A stretch of 64,000 nt of DNA from Segetibacter aerophilus (GTDB lineage: Bacteria; Bacteroidota; Bacteroidia; Chitinophagales; Chitinophagaceae). Under the pieces are notes generated by a model. It did not search any database. It was not told where the DNA came from and saw only the letters and a program-made list of their open reading frames with translations. This document shows positions 16,354 to 25,249 of this stretch, one piece after another. Each line of letters opens with the position of its first letter. Position 1 is the first letter of the stretch. Both the position numbers and the translations under genes were made by a program. The stretch covers positions 62,001 to 126,000 of the forward strand of contig NZ_BJYT01000012.1 in assembly GCF_007991655.1 (NCBI RefSeq), given 5' to 3'.

Positions 16354-17103
16354 ATGAAACTTCTTGAAGGAAAAGTGGCTATTGTTACCGGCGCTAGTCG
16401 TGGAATTGGTGAGGCGGTTGCTCTAAAATTAGCGGAGCACGGAGCAAGCATTGCCTTTACTTACGTAAGCAGTGACGATAAAGCAAAGGCACTTGAAGAG
16501 CGTTTGCAAGGTCTTGGTGTAAAGGCAAAAGCTTATAAAAGTAATGCCGGTGTGTTTGCAGAATGTGAGGCAATGGTGAACGCTGCGATCAAAGAATTTG
16601 GAACAATAGACGTGTGTGTAAATAATGCCGGAATAAGTAAGGATAACCTGTTACTTCGTATGACCCCCGAGCAATGGGATGATGTAATGACCACCAACCT
16701 GAAGAGTGTATTTAATATGACCAAGCAGGTAATAAAGCCGATGATGAAAGCAAGGAAAGGCAGCATTATAAACATGAGCTCCATTATTGGAATGCGTGGA
16801 AATGCAGGGCAAAGCAGCTATGCAGCATCAAAAGCAGGCATCATTGGTTTTACAAAATCGATGGCGCATGAAGTAGGAAGTAGAAATATTCGTTGCAACG
16901 CAATTGCACCCGGCTTTGTTGAAACCGACATGACACATTACCTAAAAGAAGGAGAAGCTTCTACTGCTTTCTTACAAAAAATACCTTTGGGTCGTTTTGC
17001 CAAAGCAGAAGAAGTTGCTGATACCACTTTATATCTTGCAAGCGATATGAGCTCGTATGTTACCGGGCAGGTAATCAGCGTTTGCGGAGGTTTGAATATT
17101 TAA
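16354..17103 (+). CDS. fabG: 3-oxoacyl-[acyl-carrier-protein] reductase
   Basis: A 249-residue short-chain dehydrogenase that reduces 3-oxoacyl-ACP with NADPH in fatty acid elongation. The cofactor motif TGASRGIG is at 12-19, NNAG at 90-93, and the catalytic Ser143, Tyr156 and Lys160 lie in MSSIIGMRGN and SYAASKAG. GRFAKAEEVA and the C-terminal TGQVISVCGG are also typical of FabG. The length is that of the family. It stands alone rather than in a fatty acid synthesis cluster, so another short-chain dehydrogenase role is possible, but the residue pattern is close to true FabG enzymes. Confidence 0.93.
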   Translation: MKLLEGKVAIVTGASRGIGEAVALKLAEHGASIAFTYVSSDDKAKALEERLQGLGVKAKAYKSNAGVFAECEAMVNAAIKEFGTIDVCVNNAGISKDNLLLRMTPEQWDDVMTTNLKSVFNMTKQVIKPMMKARKGSIINMSSIIGMRGNAGQSSYAASKAGIIGFTKSMAHEVGSRNIRCNAIAPGFVETDMTHYLKEGEASTAFLQKIPLGRFAKAEEVADTTLYLASDMSSYVTGQVISVCGGLNI

Positions 17104-17215
17104 GGGCAAATTCTTTTGGAACGAGAAAAATTTGTGAAGGCAATTGCTATCATGTGTTAGTTTGTCATTTCCTTGTTAAACTGATATCTATTATTGATTA
17201 ATAAATGCCATCGGT

Positions 17216-17223
17216 TATCTTTG
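17216..17223 (+). promoter_or_regulatory. Promoter -7 element for the small protein gene at 17233
   Basis: TATCTTTG, a full match to the -7 consensus, ends 9 bases before the ATG at 17233. It rules out the longer frame that begins with a TTG at 17194. Confidence 0.65.
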
Positions 17224-17232
17224 CACCTCCGG

Positions 17233-17541
17233 ATGATAAAACTAAAGGTCATATCGTTTTTTCTGTGCTTGCTGATGGTAATGCAAATGTTGCCAATAAA
17301 GCAAATTGGAAAGGTGCTTGCAAGTAATCAATGGACAGAAGAATTACCTCATGACGCTGATGACCTTGGAAAAGACCCTAGCGTAAAATTTAATCATCCT
17401 TTCTTGCCCCCGGCAAATTATACAACTCCAGACTCTTTCGCATCTGATAACAAGGCCCTTGCCTATATTCATCATTCAGAGCAGATACCATCTAATCATT
17501 CTACAGAAGTAGTTACTCCTCCGCCAGACGCTGTTTGCTAA
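17233..17541 (+). CDS. Small exported or membrane-anchored protein of unknown function, upstream of sulP
   Basis: A 102-residue protein that I cannot assign. Residues 1-20 form a hydrophobic segment (SFFLCLLMVMQML) that could be a signal peptide or an anchor. The rest is hydrophilic and Pro/His/Asp-rich, includes IKQIGKVLASNQWTEELPH, and ends with PPPDAVC, so the last residue is a cysteine. It has its own promoter motif and lies 69 bp upstream of the SulP gene in the same direction. The position suggests a link to the SulP-carbonic anhydrase pair, but that is inference from order alone. It could equally be an independent periplasmic protein. Confidence 0.7.
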   Translation: MIKLKVISFFLCLLMVMQMLPIKQIGKVLASNQWTEELPHDADDLGKDPSVKFNHPFLPPANYTTPDSFASDNKALAYIHHSEQIPSNHSTEVVTPPPDAVC

Positions 17542-17610
17542 ACAGGCCTCTTATTTTATTTTATTGTTTACTTCTGATTTTAATTAATTAGATAATCTAT
17601 CTATTTCTGC

Positions 17611-19179
17611 ATGAAAAAGTATTTACAGAACGTAGGGTCGGATTTACCGTCTGCTATCGTCGTGTTTTTGGTGGCGCTGCCACTTTGTTTAGGTATTGCA
17701 TTGGGTTCCGGTGCACCTCTTTTTTCGGGTATTATTGCCGGCATTGTCGGCGGCATTGTTATAGGAACATTAAGTGGTTCACAACTTAGCGTGAGCGGGC
17801 CAGCTGCCGGACTGACTGCAATTGTTGTTGCAGCAATCACTAAGCTACAGGTATATGAAGCATTTCTCGTAGCCGTTGTTATTGCAGGCGTTATCCAAAC
17901 GATCTTCGGCTTTTTAAAAGCAGGAGTCATAGGCGATTATATTCCAAACTCTGTAATCAAAGGAATGTTGGCAGCAATTGGATTGATCCTTATTATGAAG
18001 CAATTGCCACACTTTTTTGGTTATGACAAAGATTATGAAGGGGATCAGTCTTTCGTTCAGGCTGATAATGAAAATACATTTTCTGAGCTATTCAAGATCT
18101 TCAACGTAATTACTCCTGCTGCTGCTATTATTGGTTTCGTGTCAATGTTTATTTTGATACTGTGGGAAACGAAGGCTTTTAAAGCAAAGAAAGCGCTGAC
18201 TCTTGTTCCCGGTCCGCTTGTGGTCGTTTTAGTGGCGGTAGTTTTAAATATTCTTTTCAAGTCATACTCCCCGGGTTTTGAACTTGAGGACAAACATTTA
18301 GTTACACTGCCAATTGCCGACACTCCTGCAATGTTTGTTTCTTTCTTTACTTTCCCCGATTTCTCTTTTATTAAGAATCCACAGGTTTGGATCAGCGGTT
18401 TAACGATAGCAATCGTGGCAAGTCTTGAAACTCTGTTAGGTATTGAAGCGGTGGATAAGCTTGACCCGTTTAAAAGAGTAACACCAACCAACCGTGAATT
18501 AAAAGCGCAGGGTGTGGGAAATATGGTGTCTGGATTAATTGGTGGCTTGCCACTTACATCTGTTATTGTAAGAAGTTCAGCCAACGTGATGGCCGGTGCG
18601 AAGACCAAGATGTCTACCATTTTTCACGGGACGTTATTACTTCTTTCCGTTTTCTTCATTCCAAAGGTGATGAACCTTATACCGCTGTCCGCTTTAGCAG
18701 CTATCCTGATATTTACAGGGTACAAGCTGGCAAAAGTCGGTTTGTTTAAAGAGTTCTATGTGAGAGGCTGGGATCAGTTTATTCCCTTTGTTGTTACCAT
18801 TGTAGCAATACTATTATCTGATTTGCTGATAGGTATTGTGATAGGCGTTATGGTGGGTTTATTCTTCATGATAAGAAGTAATTTCAGGTCTTCTGTATTT
18901 GTAGTGAATGACGAAAACAGGTATCTTGTACGTTTGCGAAAAGATGTCTCGTTTTTAAACAAACCAATTGTAAAGCAAAAGCTCGAGGAAGTGCCTGCCA
19001 ACTCCTTTATCATAATTGATGCAACACGAGCCGATTTTATTGATAAAGACATTATTGAAGAAATCAATAATTTCCTGAAGCATGCCCACTTAAAGAATAT
19101 AAAAGTAGAGATTAAAAAAAGCATGTACAAAAGCATGCATACATTATTTAACGAACAACCTAAACTGCTAGTAAGATGA
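17611..19179 (+). CDS. SulP family inorganic anion transporter
   Basis: A 522-residue SLC26/SulP transporter with about 10-14 membrane segments from residue 10 to about 430 and a short cytoplasmic STAS-like domain at the C-terminus (from about residue 450, strand IIIDATRADFIDKDIIEEI). The signature SGPAAGLTAIVV lies near residue 66, and LIGGLPLTSVIVRSSANVMAG near 310 is also typical. The family carries sulfate, bicarbonate or other anions. The stop codon overlaps the start of a beta-carbonic anhydrase gene by 4 bp, which makes bicarbonate the likeliest substrate. Transport is probably Na+ or H+ coupled, which I cannot determine here. Confidence 0.93.
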   Translation: MKKYLQNVGSDLPSAIVVFLVALPLCLGIALGSGAPLFSGIIAGIVGGIVIGTLSGSQLSVSGPAAGLTAIVVAAITKLQVYEAFLVAVVIAGVIQTIFGFLKAGVIGDYIPNSVIKGMLAAIGLILIMKQLPHFFGYDKDYEGDQSFVQADNENTFSELFKIFNVITPAAAIIGFVSMFILILWETKAFKAKKALTLVPGPLVVVLVAVVLNILFKSYSPGFELEDKHLVTLPIADTPAMFVSFFTFPDFSFIKNPQVWISGLTIAIVASLETLLGIEAVDKLDPFKRVTPTNRELKAQGVGNMVSGLIGGLPLTSVIVRSSANVMAGAKTKMSTIFHGTLLLLSVFFIPKVMNLIPLSALAAILIFTGYKLAKVGLFKEFYVRGWDQFIPFVVTIVAILLSDLLIGIVIGVMVGLFFMIRSNFRSSVFVVNDENRYLVRLRKDVSFLNKPIVKQKLEEVPANSFIIIDATRADFIDKDIIEEINNFLKHAHLKNIKVEIKKSMYKSMHTLFNEQPKLLVR

Positions 19180-19814
19180 CATCATACGAAAAATTATTAT
19201 TAGAAAATAAAGCATGGGCAACGGAAAAGGTAGAAGATGATCCTGAGTTCTTTTCACGGTTAGAGCATTTGCAAACACCCGAGTTCTTGTGGATCGGTTG
19301 CAGCGACAGCCGTGTTCCTGCAAATGAAATTACCGGAACGCAGCCAGGTGAAATCTTTGTTCATCGCAACATTGCCAACCTGGTAATCAATACCGATGTT
19401 AATTTATTGAGCGTACTTGAATATGCAGTGTCGGTACTTAAAGTAAAACACATAATTATTTGCGGGCACTATGGTTGCGGCGGCGTAAAAGCTGCGCTTA
19501 CAAATAACGACCATAAGCAGGTTCTTAACATGTGGCTACGAAACATAAAAGATGTGTATCGTCTGCACCGGGCAGAACTTGACAAGCTGGGTGAAGGAGA
19601 CGAAAGGGTTAACCGGCTAATTGAATTAACGGTAAAAGAGCAGGTAATGAACCTTGCAAAAACTTCCATTGTACAAAAAGCGTGGAAGGAGGAAAACCGG
19701 CCTCACCTACATGGCTGGGTGTACAGTCTTTCTAATGGGTTGATAAATCCAATTTTCGAGATGGAAGCAGGAACTCATATAGATCCTGTTTATGAATACG
19801 AGAACTTTCGCTAG
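19176..19814 (+). CDS. can: Beta-class carbonic anhydrase
   Basis: A 212-residue zinc enzyme that interconverts CO2 and bicarbonate. The zinc ligands and catalytic dyad are visible: Cys42, Asp44 and Arg46 in CSDSR, and His98 and Cys101 in HYGCGG. It has no signal peptide, so it works in the cytoplasm. It overlaps the SulP transporter gene by 4 bp (ATGA), so the two are translated together, and a strong hairpin terminator follows about 100 bp later. Together they probably supply bicarbonate for carboxylation reactions such as purine and fatty acid synthesis when CO2 is scarce. Confidence 0.96.
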   Translation: MTSYEKLLLENKAWATEKVEDDPEFFSRLEHLQTPEFLWIGCSDSRVPANEITGTQPGEIFVHRNIANLVINTDVNLLSVLEYAVSVLKVKHIIICGHYGCGGVKAALTNNDHKQVLNMWLRNIKDVYRLHRAELDKLGEGDERVNRLIELTVKEQVMNLAKTSIVQKAWKEENRPHLHGWVYSLSNGLINPIFEMEAGTHIDPVYEYENFR

Positions 19815-19825
19815 TTTTTTTGGGT

Positions 19826-19877
19826 CAGGCAGAAGTTATTCTATGAAGCTTCTCTTGCGACGCAGTACGTTCATCTG
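19826..19877 (-). repeat. Dispersed intergenic repeat, long form
   Basis: CAGGCAGAAGTTATTCTATG, then CTTGCGACGCAGTACGTTCATCTG. It lies between the carbonic anhydrase stop and the terminator. Confidence 0.7.
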
Positions 19878-19914
19878 TAGCAACAGTAGGAAGCTTTTAT
19901 CGTGATATTTAAAA

Positions 19915-19949
19915 GAAGGTCCGCAAACATTTAAACCTTGCGGGCCTTC
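19915..19949 (+). terminator. Rho-independent terminator of the sulP-can operon
   Basis: A 12-bp stem (GAAGGTCCGCAA / TTGCGGGCCTTC, one G-T pair) with an 11-base loop, followed by TTCTTTATTATT. Confidence 0.8.
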
Positions 19950-19986
19950 TTCTTTATTATTACATTTATAAAAGCCGTCATATTTA

Positions 19987-22074
19987 ATGCCTCTTCGTAC
20001 CCGCCCTTATTTATGGAAGCAGATACCTTTTCTCAGGCTGATAATTCCATTAATAGCAGGGATACTTATTCAATTTATCTTTCCTTTCTCCGTCACACAA
20101 CTCCTAATACTTGCCGCCTTCACCGCTTCTATAGGTTGCATTTATTACCTCCTTACTTTCTCTGCTAAATATTCTTTCAGATGGCTCCCAGGTGTTGCCA
20201 TACATTTTGCGCTGATTATATCAGGTGCATTACTAGTGCACAAACAAGACAGCAGCAATAAAAAGAACTGGATAGGAAACTGCCGGGCAGACAGTGTAAC
20301 AGTACTTATAACATTACAGGAGCCATTAATCGAAAAAGCAAAAACCTATAAAGCTGAAGCCACAGTTGACGCAGTGTACGCAAGCGGAGACTGGAAAGAA
20401 GCCACAGGAAGGATGTTGGTTTATTTCAGCAAAGACAACATTCAAACGTTGACGTATGGCTCCCAAATATTGTTCGATAAACGGTTGCAGCAAATTAAAA
20501 ACTCGGGTAACCCGGGCGGCTTCGATTACAAACAATACACAGCTTTCCAGGGAATCTTTCACCAGGTATTTTTAAAGGGTGATGAGTACAGGGTCGCTTC
20601 TTCCACAAATGGAAGTGCTTTTAAAAATTGGCTTTTCAACGTTCGTGGATGGGTGATTAAGAAATTGCAGGAATACATAAAACCCGACCGGGAAGCAGGG
20701 GTTGCAGAAGCACTTTTGATCGGGTACAGAAATGATCTTGATAAAGACCTTGTGCAGGCATATAGCAACACAGGAGTCGTTCATATCATTGCTATTTCTG
20801 GTTTGCATTTGGGAATGATATATATGGTACTTGTCTGGTTGATGAGACCTTTCAGGAGAACTAAGTGGATCCGCCTCGTAAAGCCAATTATCATTCTAAC
20901 TGTCTTGTGGGTATTTACATTGCTGGCCGGTGGAGTTCCTTCCATTCTTAGATCTGCAGTTATGTTTTCGTTTATCGTTTTGGGCGAAACGCTCAATAGA
21001 AAATCATCTATTTATAACACGCTTGCTTCATCTGCATTTGTAATGCTTTGCGTAAACCCATACTATTTGTGGGATGCGGGATTTCAACTTTCGTATGCTG
21101 CTGTTATTGGTATAATTACTTTTCAAAAACCAGTGTATAACTGGTTTTACCTAAAAAATAAAAGTCTTGATTTTTTGTGGAAACTAACGTCGGTTACTAT
21201 AGCGGCCCAGGTACTAACGATACCAGTTATCTTTTACGCCTTTCATCAATTTCCGACCTTTTTCCTGCTAACAAATATGGTAATCGTTCCGTTATCATCT
21301 CTTGTTTTATTTGCTGAATTAACCTTGCTGATTGTTTCTTTTGCCCCGGCCGTTGCAAACTTTGTTGGTATTGTGACTTCGGGAATGCTCGCTATAATGA
21401 ATGGTTTTATTGAACGTGTCAACAGCTTTCCTTACGCTGTTTATGATGGTATTCAAAATAGCCTCGTTCAAACTATTTTACTGTACATCCTTATTATCAG
21501 TATTGGCTGGTGGCTATTAAATAAGACAAAAAGAGCCTTGTTTATAGGTTTGACTTCCATGCTGCTTTTTATCGCGATAGATAGTTACGAGGACTACGGC
21601 CGAAGGGGGCAGGAAAAAATGATTGTTTATAATATCCCACAACGCAATGCCATCGATTTCGTTGCTGGAAAGCAGTATGCCTTTACGGGCGATGCAGCGT
21701 TACTGGCGGATAAATACCTGGAAAACTTTCATTTAAAACCATCGCGAACTTTGCATCAAGTTGGTTCAGCAAGCGACCTTGAAGGTTTGTATATAAGCAA
21801 GCCATTTTTCTGGTTTGGCGGAAAAAGAATATTGGTAGTTGATAAGTCATTTCGGTTTGAAAGTGCTGCCAGAATTTTCGTGGATGTTATCATCATCTCT
21901 CACAATCCCCGTTTCAGTATTGATGATCTTGTAGGAGTTTTTAATTGTAAGCAATTTGTTTTCGATGGTTCAAACAGTGCGTGGAAAATCAATCAGTGGA
22001 AAAAAGATTGCGAGCGATTACATTTGCCAAATTATTCAACTTCTGATAATGGCGCTTTTGTTTTGGACTTATAA
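19987..22074 (+). CDS. comEC: ComEC/Rec2-family DNA uptake channel protein
   Basis: A 695-residue inner-membrane protein. It has an N-terminal hydrophobic region (residues 15-80), an OB-like soluble region (about 95-220), and the Competence domain with VVHIIAISGLHLGMIYMVL near 260, followed by several membrane segments to about 520. ISGLH is the family signature. ComEC forms the channel that carries single-stranded DNA into the cytoplasm during natural transformation. The C-terminal 150 residues are soluble but do not show the HxHxDH motif of the metallo-beta-lactamase nuclease domain found in long ComEC proteins. A near-match -7 element (TACATTTA, 19961-19968) precedes the ATG. Confidence 0.92.
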   Translation: MPLRTRPYLWKQIPFLRLIIPLIAGILIQFIFPFSVTQLLILAAFTASIGCIYYLLTFSAKYSFRWLPGVAIHFALIISGALLVHKQDSSNKKNWIGNCRADSVTVLITLQEPLIEKAKTYKAEATVDAVYASGDWKEATGRMLVYFSKDNIQTLTYGSQILFDKRLQQIKNSGNPGGFDYKQYTAFQGIFHQVFLKGDEYRVASSTNGSAFKNWLFNVRGWVIKKLQEYIKPDREAGVAEALLIGYRNDLDKDLVQAYSNTGVVHIIAISGLHLGMIYMVLVWLMRPFRRTKWIRLVKPIIILTVLWVFTLLAGGVPSILRSAVMFSFIVLGETLNRKSSIYNTLASSAFVMLCVNPYYLWDAGFQLSYAAVIGIITFQKPVYNWFYLKNKSLDFLWKLTSVTIAAQVLTIPVIFYAFHQFPTFFLLTNMVIVPLSSLVLFAELTLLIVSFAPAVANFVGIVTSGMLAIMNGFIERVNSFPYAVYDGIQNSLVQTILLYILIISIGWWLLNKTKRALFIGLTSMLLFIAIDSYEDYGRRGQEKMIVYNIPQRNAIDFVAGKQYAFTGDAALLADKYLENFHLKPSRTLHQVGSASDLEGLYISKPFFWFGGKRILVVDKSFRFESAARIFVDVIIISHNPRFSIDDLVGVFNCKQFVFDGSNSAWKINQWKKDCERLHLPNYSTSDNGAFVLDL

Positions 22075-22124
22075 TTAGAGTTGAAATAATACGCGTTGAA
22101 AAAGCAACAATAGAATTATAAGAG

Positions 22125-22147
22125 TTGAACGGAGCGTCGCAAGGATG
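22125..22147 (+). repeat. Dispersed intergenic repeat, GAACGGAGCGTCGCAA form
   Basis: TTGAACGGAGCGTCGCAAGGATG, in the gap between comEC and purH. Confidence 0.7.
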
Positions 22148-22206
22148 CTGAACGTTGTTGCTATCGTTTGTCAATTTAAAAAACACTGCTTTTAATCTTA
22201 CCAAAC

Positions 22207-23733
22207 ATGCAAAAGAAAATTCAATCTGCACTGATTTCAGTTTTTTATAAAGAAGGCCTTGATGCCATTGCGAAACGCTTGCAGGGGTTAGGAATAACTA
22301 TTTACTCAACGGGTGGAACAGAAAAATTTATCAGGGATCTTGGTATTGATTGCGTACCCGTTGAAAGCCTGACGACCTACCCATCTATCTTAGGCGGGCG
22401 GGTGAAGACTTTGCATCCTGCTGTTTTTGGTGGCATTCTTGGAAGACGTGATCTTGACCAGGATATGCAGGAGATGAAACAATACAATATTCCTGAAATT
22501 GATTTGGTGATTGTTGATCTCTATCCCTTTGAAGAGACGCTTGCATCGACTACGGATGAAAAGCAAATCATAGAAAAAATTGATATTGGCGGCCCATCGA
22601 TGATACGTGCTGCTGCGAAGAATTTTAAGGACCTTTTGGTCGTAGCGGCAAAAGATGATTATGCAGCACTAGAAAAATTGCTGGTTGAGCAAAAGGGTGA
22701 AACAACGCTTGAGCAACGTAAACAATTTGCCGCAAAGGCTTTTAAAATTGTGATGAATTATGATATTGCTATTAGCAATTATTTTAATCCGGCGAGTGCA
22801 GTTGGCGCGGATGGAGTTGCAAAACAATCTTTACGGTATGGTGAAAACCCGCATCAAAAGGCTGTTTTTGAAGGCGATTTGAGTAAGATCTTTCAACAGT
22901 TGCATGGCAAGGAATTGTCGTACAATAACCTCGTAGATGTTGATGCGGCGATAGAACTCATCAATGAGTTTCCTGCTTATTCTTCCGCAGAAACTGATGC
23001 TGTATTTGCAATTATAAAACACACCAATGTTTGCGGCGTATCATCGAGGGCAACTATAAAGGAGGCGTGGGACTTTGCTTTAGCAGGTGATCCGGAAAGT
23101 GCATTTGGTGGCGTCTTGGTTTGTAACGGAACAATTGATAAAGCAACGGCTGAGGCAATTAATGAAATCTTTTTTGAAGTATTAATTGCGTACGGTTTCG
23201 ATAGCGATGCAATGGAGATCTTGCAGAAGAAAAAGAACCGGATTTTGCTGCAGTTGAAAGGTGCTTTCGAAGCAACTGAGCAGTTTAAAGCTGTAGCAAA
23301 TGGTATTTTAAGACAAGACCGCGACAAGGGAAATTTTGTAGAATGGAAAGAGGTTGGCGGCAGAGAAACTACAGAATCTGAAAGAGCAGATTTAGAATTT
23401 GCTAATCTTGTTTGCAAACATTTAAAGAGCAATGCAATCGCCCTGATAAAAAATAAACAACTTGTTGGCAAAGGGTGTGGCCAAACAAGCCGCATCGATT
23501 CTATAAGGCAGTCAATAGAAAAGGCGAAGCAATTTAATTTCGATTTACACGGAGCGGTGTTAGCCTCTGATGCGTTTTTCCCTTTTAATGACTCGGTGCA
23601 AATCGCACATGCTGAAGGCATAGAGGTATTTATTCAGCCAGGTGGTTCAATAAGAGATAAAGACAGCATAGAGTATTGTGTACAAAATAACCTCGCGATG
23701 GTGTTCACCGGTATGAGGCATTTTAAGCATTAG
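22207..23733 (+). CDS. purH: Bifunctional AICAR transformylase / IMP cyclohydrolase
   Basis: This 508-residue enzyme performs the last two steps of IMP synthesis. The N-terminal MGS-like cyclohydrolase domain (residues 1-140) carries YSTGGTEKFIRDLGI, GGRVKTLHPAVFGGIL and DIGGPSMIRAAAKN. The transformylase domain starts near residue 205 with LRYGENPHQKAVFEG and contains KHTNVCGVSS, GDPESAFGGV and the C-terminal QPGGSIRDKDSIEYC. The length is that of the family. The gene stands alone; its product feeds PurA, which is encoded at the left end of the window. A stable stem-loop shared with the convergent deacetylase gene ends the transcript. Confidence 0.97.
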   Translation: MQKKIQSALISVFYKEGLDAIAKRLQGLGITIYSTGGTEKFIRDLGIDCVPVESLTTYPSILGGRVKTLHPAVFGGILGRRDLDQDMQEMKQYNIPEIDLVIVDLYPFEETLASTTDEKQIIEKIDIGGPSMIRAAAKNFKDLLVVAAKDDYAALEKLLVEQKGETTLEQRKQFAAKAFKIVMNYDIAISNYFNPASAVGADGVAKQSLRYGENPHQKAVFEGDLSKIFQQLHGKELSYNNLVDVDAAIELINEFPAYSSAETDAVFAIIKHTNVCGVSSRATIKEAWDFALAGDPESAFGGVLVCNGTIDKATAEAINEIFFEVLIAYGFDSDAMEILQKKKNRILLQLKGAFEATEQFKAVANGILRQDRDKGNFVEWKEVGGRETTESERADLEFANLVCKHLKSNAIALIKNKQLVGKGCGQTSRIDSIRQSIEKAKQFNFDLHGAVLASDAFFPFNDSVQIAHAEGIEVFIQPGGSIRDKDSIEYCVQNNLAMVFTGMRHFKH

Positions 23734-23757
23734 TCTGAACCGTGATTTAAAAGATTT

Positions 23758-23806
23758 AAGGATTTGGAGGAAAGGGTGCCTATTTACTTCTATCCTCCAA
23801 ATCCTT
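23758..23806. terminator. Bidirectional stem-loop between purH and the deacetylase gene
   Basis: A perfect 14-bp stem (AAGGATTTGGAGGA / TCCTCCAAATCCTT) with a 21-base loop, placed between two convergent genes. The arms are made of low-complexity GATTTAAGGATTT words like those near 55364. Confidence 0.7.
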
Positions 23807-23811
23807 TAATC

Positions 23812-25125
23812 CTAAAAATTCAGGTTCTGACACATTGTTATATAGCTTTCTCGCCAACCTCTAAACATCTTATCCGTTCCCAGGAAGTGATTGTGCCAGA
23901 TTGTAATTAGTAGTCCGTTGACTTCTTTCGTTATTCTAAAATAGTGCTCCATTTCCTTCAAAGCTTCATCGCAATTGTAGTGTTGCTCATAGTAGGAGTT
24001 GGCGTCCATGTAGCAAAAAGGGTAGATGAGAAGTTTTGTTATTTCCTCTTGTTGTAAATCGTACCAAAAAAAGGGCAAACAATAAGAAGCTCTAAAACCA
24101 TTTATACTTCCGTAACCCATCGAGTAATCTTCTGTAAGTCCGGTATCAAGCAATCTTCTATAAGTCTCGGGCAAATTCATTCTTATATAGTGCTGCCGGC
24201 TTTTAGTGATTTTTTTGCCCGATATTTTTTCAAGCGCTTTAAGTTCTTCTTTTAATAATTCTTCTTTATCGCCACTTTGCCAGGAGGGATGAATGGCCAC
24301 TTCATATCGCTCTGCATGTTGACGGACCAATTGTTTCATCGCATGCTTTGACGGAAGAATATTTTTATCATAAGCTTTGTTTTGGCTGGCAAGCAAAAAA
24401 AAGTAGATCGGTTTTAATTGTTGAGCCTGGTGTAATTCATGGAGCCAATGATAGCTATCAAAAGGGTCGGGCTGTTTTCCAAATAACACGTTCATTCTTT
24501 CTTTTACCCGGGCCCATTCGCTCGCCCACATAGCTTTTATAAAACCGCCGAAGTTTCTTGCTAACCCTTTATGTAGATAGCTATAGGCAATGTCGATATC
24601 GTAGGTAGGGACGAAGGTGAAAGGTTTAGGGTGGAAGGTTGAGGAAGGGAATTTTTGAACTAATGTCTTACGAAATTCCTGCAACCAAATATTTACGAGA
24701 GGCAGTTTTAGAAAGTCCTCTTTGTACGCCAGGCTGTTCTCATGTGCGTACCGGCCATACATATCTTTTCTGTGCGGCAAGTATTCTTCGTACCGGGAGA
24801 TCAGGTAGAACGAAGCGGCAAAAATGTCAAAGGGAAAATCGCTGTAAGAAGTTTTAAAAAAGGCCTTGGAACCATTGCAATCAAAACAAATGATTTGCTG
24901 CTCAATTATTCGGGTTTCAAATAGCAGCCTCGCAGGGGATATCCAAAGTTCATCGGCTGTTATCCGCTCAGCGGAATAATTTATTTTGGGGTGAGGCAGC
25001 TGGGAAAAAAATGTTTGATCGGTAGTGAAGCTGAAGTCTTGAATGCCTAAAGCGCTTAGTAATGTAGAGAAAATATAATCTACACGGGAAGAAGGAGCTT
25101 GAGTATAAATGTACAATCTACTCAA
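23812..25125 (-). CDS. Polysaccharide deacetylase family protein
   Basis: A 437-residue protein of the polysaccharide deacetylase-like group with an N-terminal region found in Bacteroidota. The metal-binding strand is PTYDIDIAYSY at about residues 178-188, with the Asp pair DID, and EVAIHPSWQS supplies the downstream His motif at about 275. These residues fit the NodB fold of carbohydrate esterase family 4. It probably removes acetyl groups from a surface or cell-wall polysaccharide, but no polysaccharide gene cluster surrounds it. It has no clear signal peptide. The start is a TTG that overlaps the TGA stop of a 40-codon gene upstream (TTGA), so translation is likely coupled. Confidence 0.83.
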   Translation of the reverse strand: MSRLYIYTQAPSSRVDYIFSTLLSALGIQDFSFTTDQTFFSQLPHPKINYSAERITADELWISPARLLFETRIIEQQIICFDCNGSKAFFKTSYSDFPFDIFAASFYLISRYEEYLPHRKDMYGRYAHENSLAYKEDFLKLPLVNIWLQEFRKTLVQKFPSSTFHPKPFTFVPTYDIDIAYSYLHKGLARNFGGFIKAMWASEWARVKERMNVLFGKQPDPFDSYHWLHELHQAQQLKPIYFFLLASQNKAYDKNILPSKHAMKQLVRQHAERYEVAIHPSWQSGDKEELLKEELKALEKISGKKITKSRQHYIRMNLPETYRRLLDTGLTEDYSMGYGSINGFRASYCLPFFWYDLQQEEITKLLIYPFCYMDANSYYEQHYNCDEALKEMEHYFRITKEVNGLLITIWHNHFLGTDKMFRGWRESYITMCQNLNF

Positions 25126-25244
25126 GGATTGTAGATATCCTTTAGGCTAAGAGAAATATCGAGCTTAGGAAAGATTATAAGCTGTTCATCTTTCGTAAAT
25201 GTTACTTCATTAGACATTTCTTTATGCAACTGTATTACTTTCAT
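25122..25244 (-). CDS. 40-residue protein, translationally coupled to the deacetylase gene
   Basis: A small gene of 40 codons. Its ATG follows a strong Shine-Dalgarno sequence (GGGAG, five bases upstream) and a full -7 promoter match (TAAATTTG on the minus strand, 25261-25268). Its stop codon TGA overlaps the TTG start of the deacetylase gene by 4 bp. The peptide starts MKVIQLHKEMSNEV and ends FPKLDISLSLKDIYNP. I do not recognise it with certainty. The ending, a strand followed by SLKDIY, faintly recalls the C-terminus of Uma2-family proteins, so it may be a remnant of one, or a leader peptide that controls the deacetylase. The initiation signals support real translation. Confidence 0.6.
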   Translation of the reverse strand: MKVIQLHKEMSNEVTFTKDEQLIIFPKLDISLSLKDIYNP

Positions 25245-25249
25245 AACAA

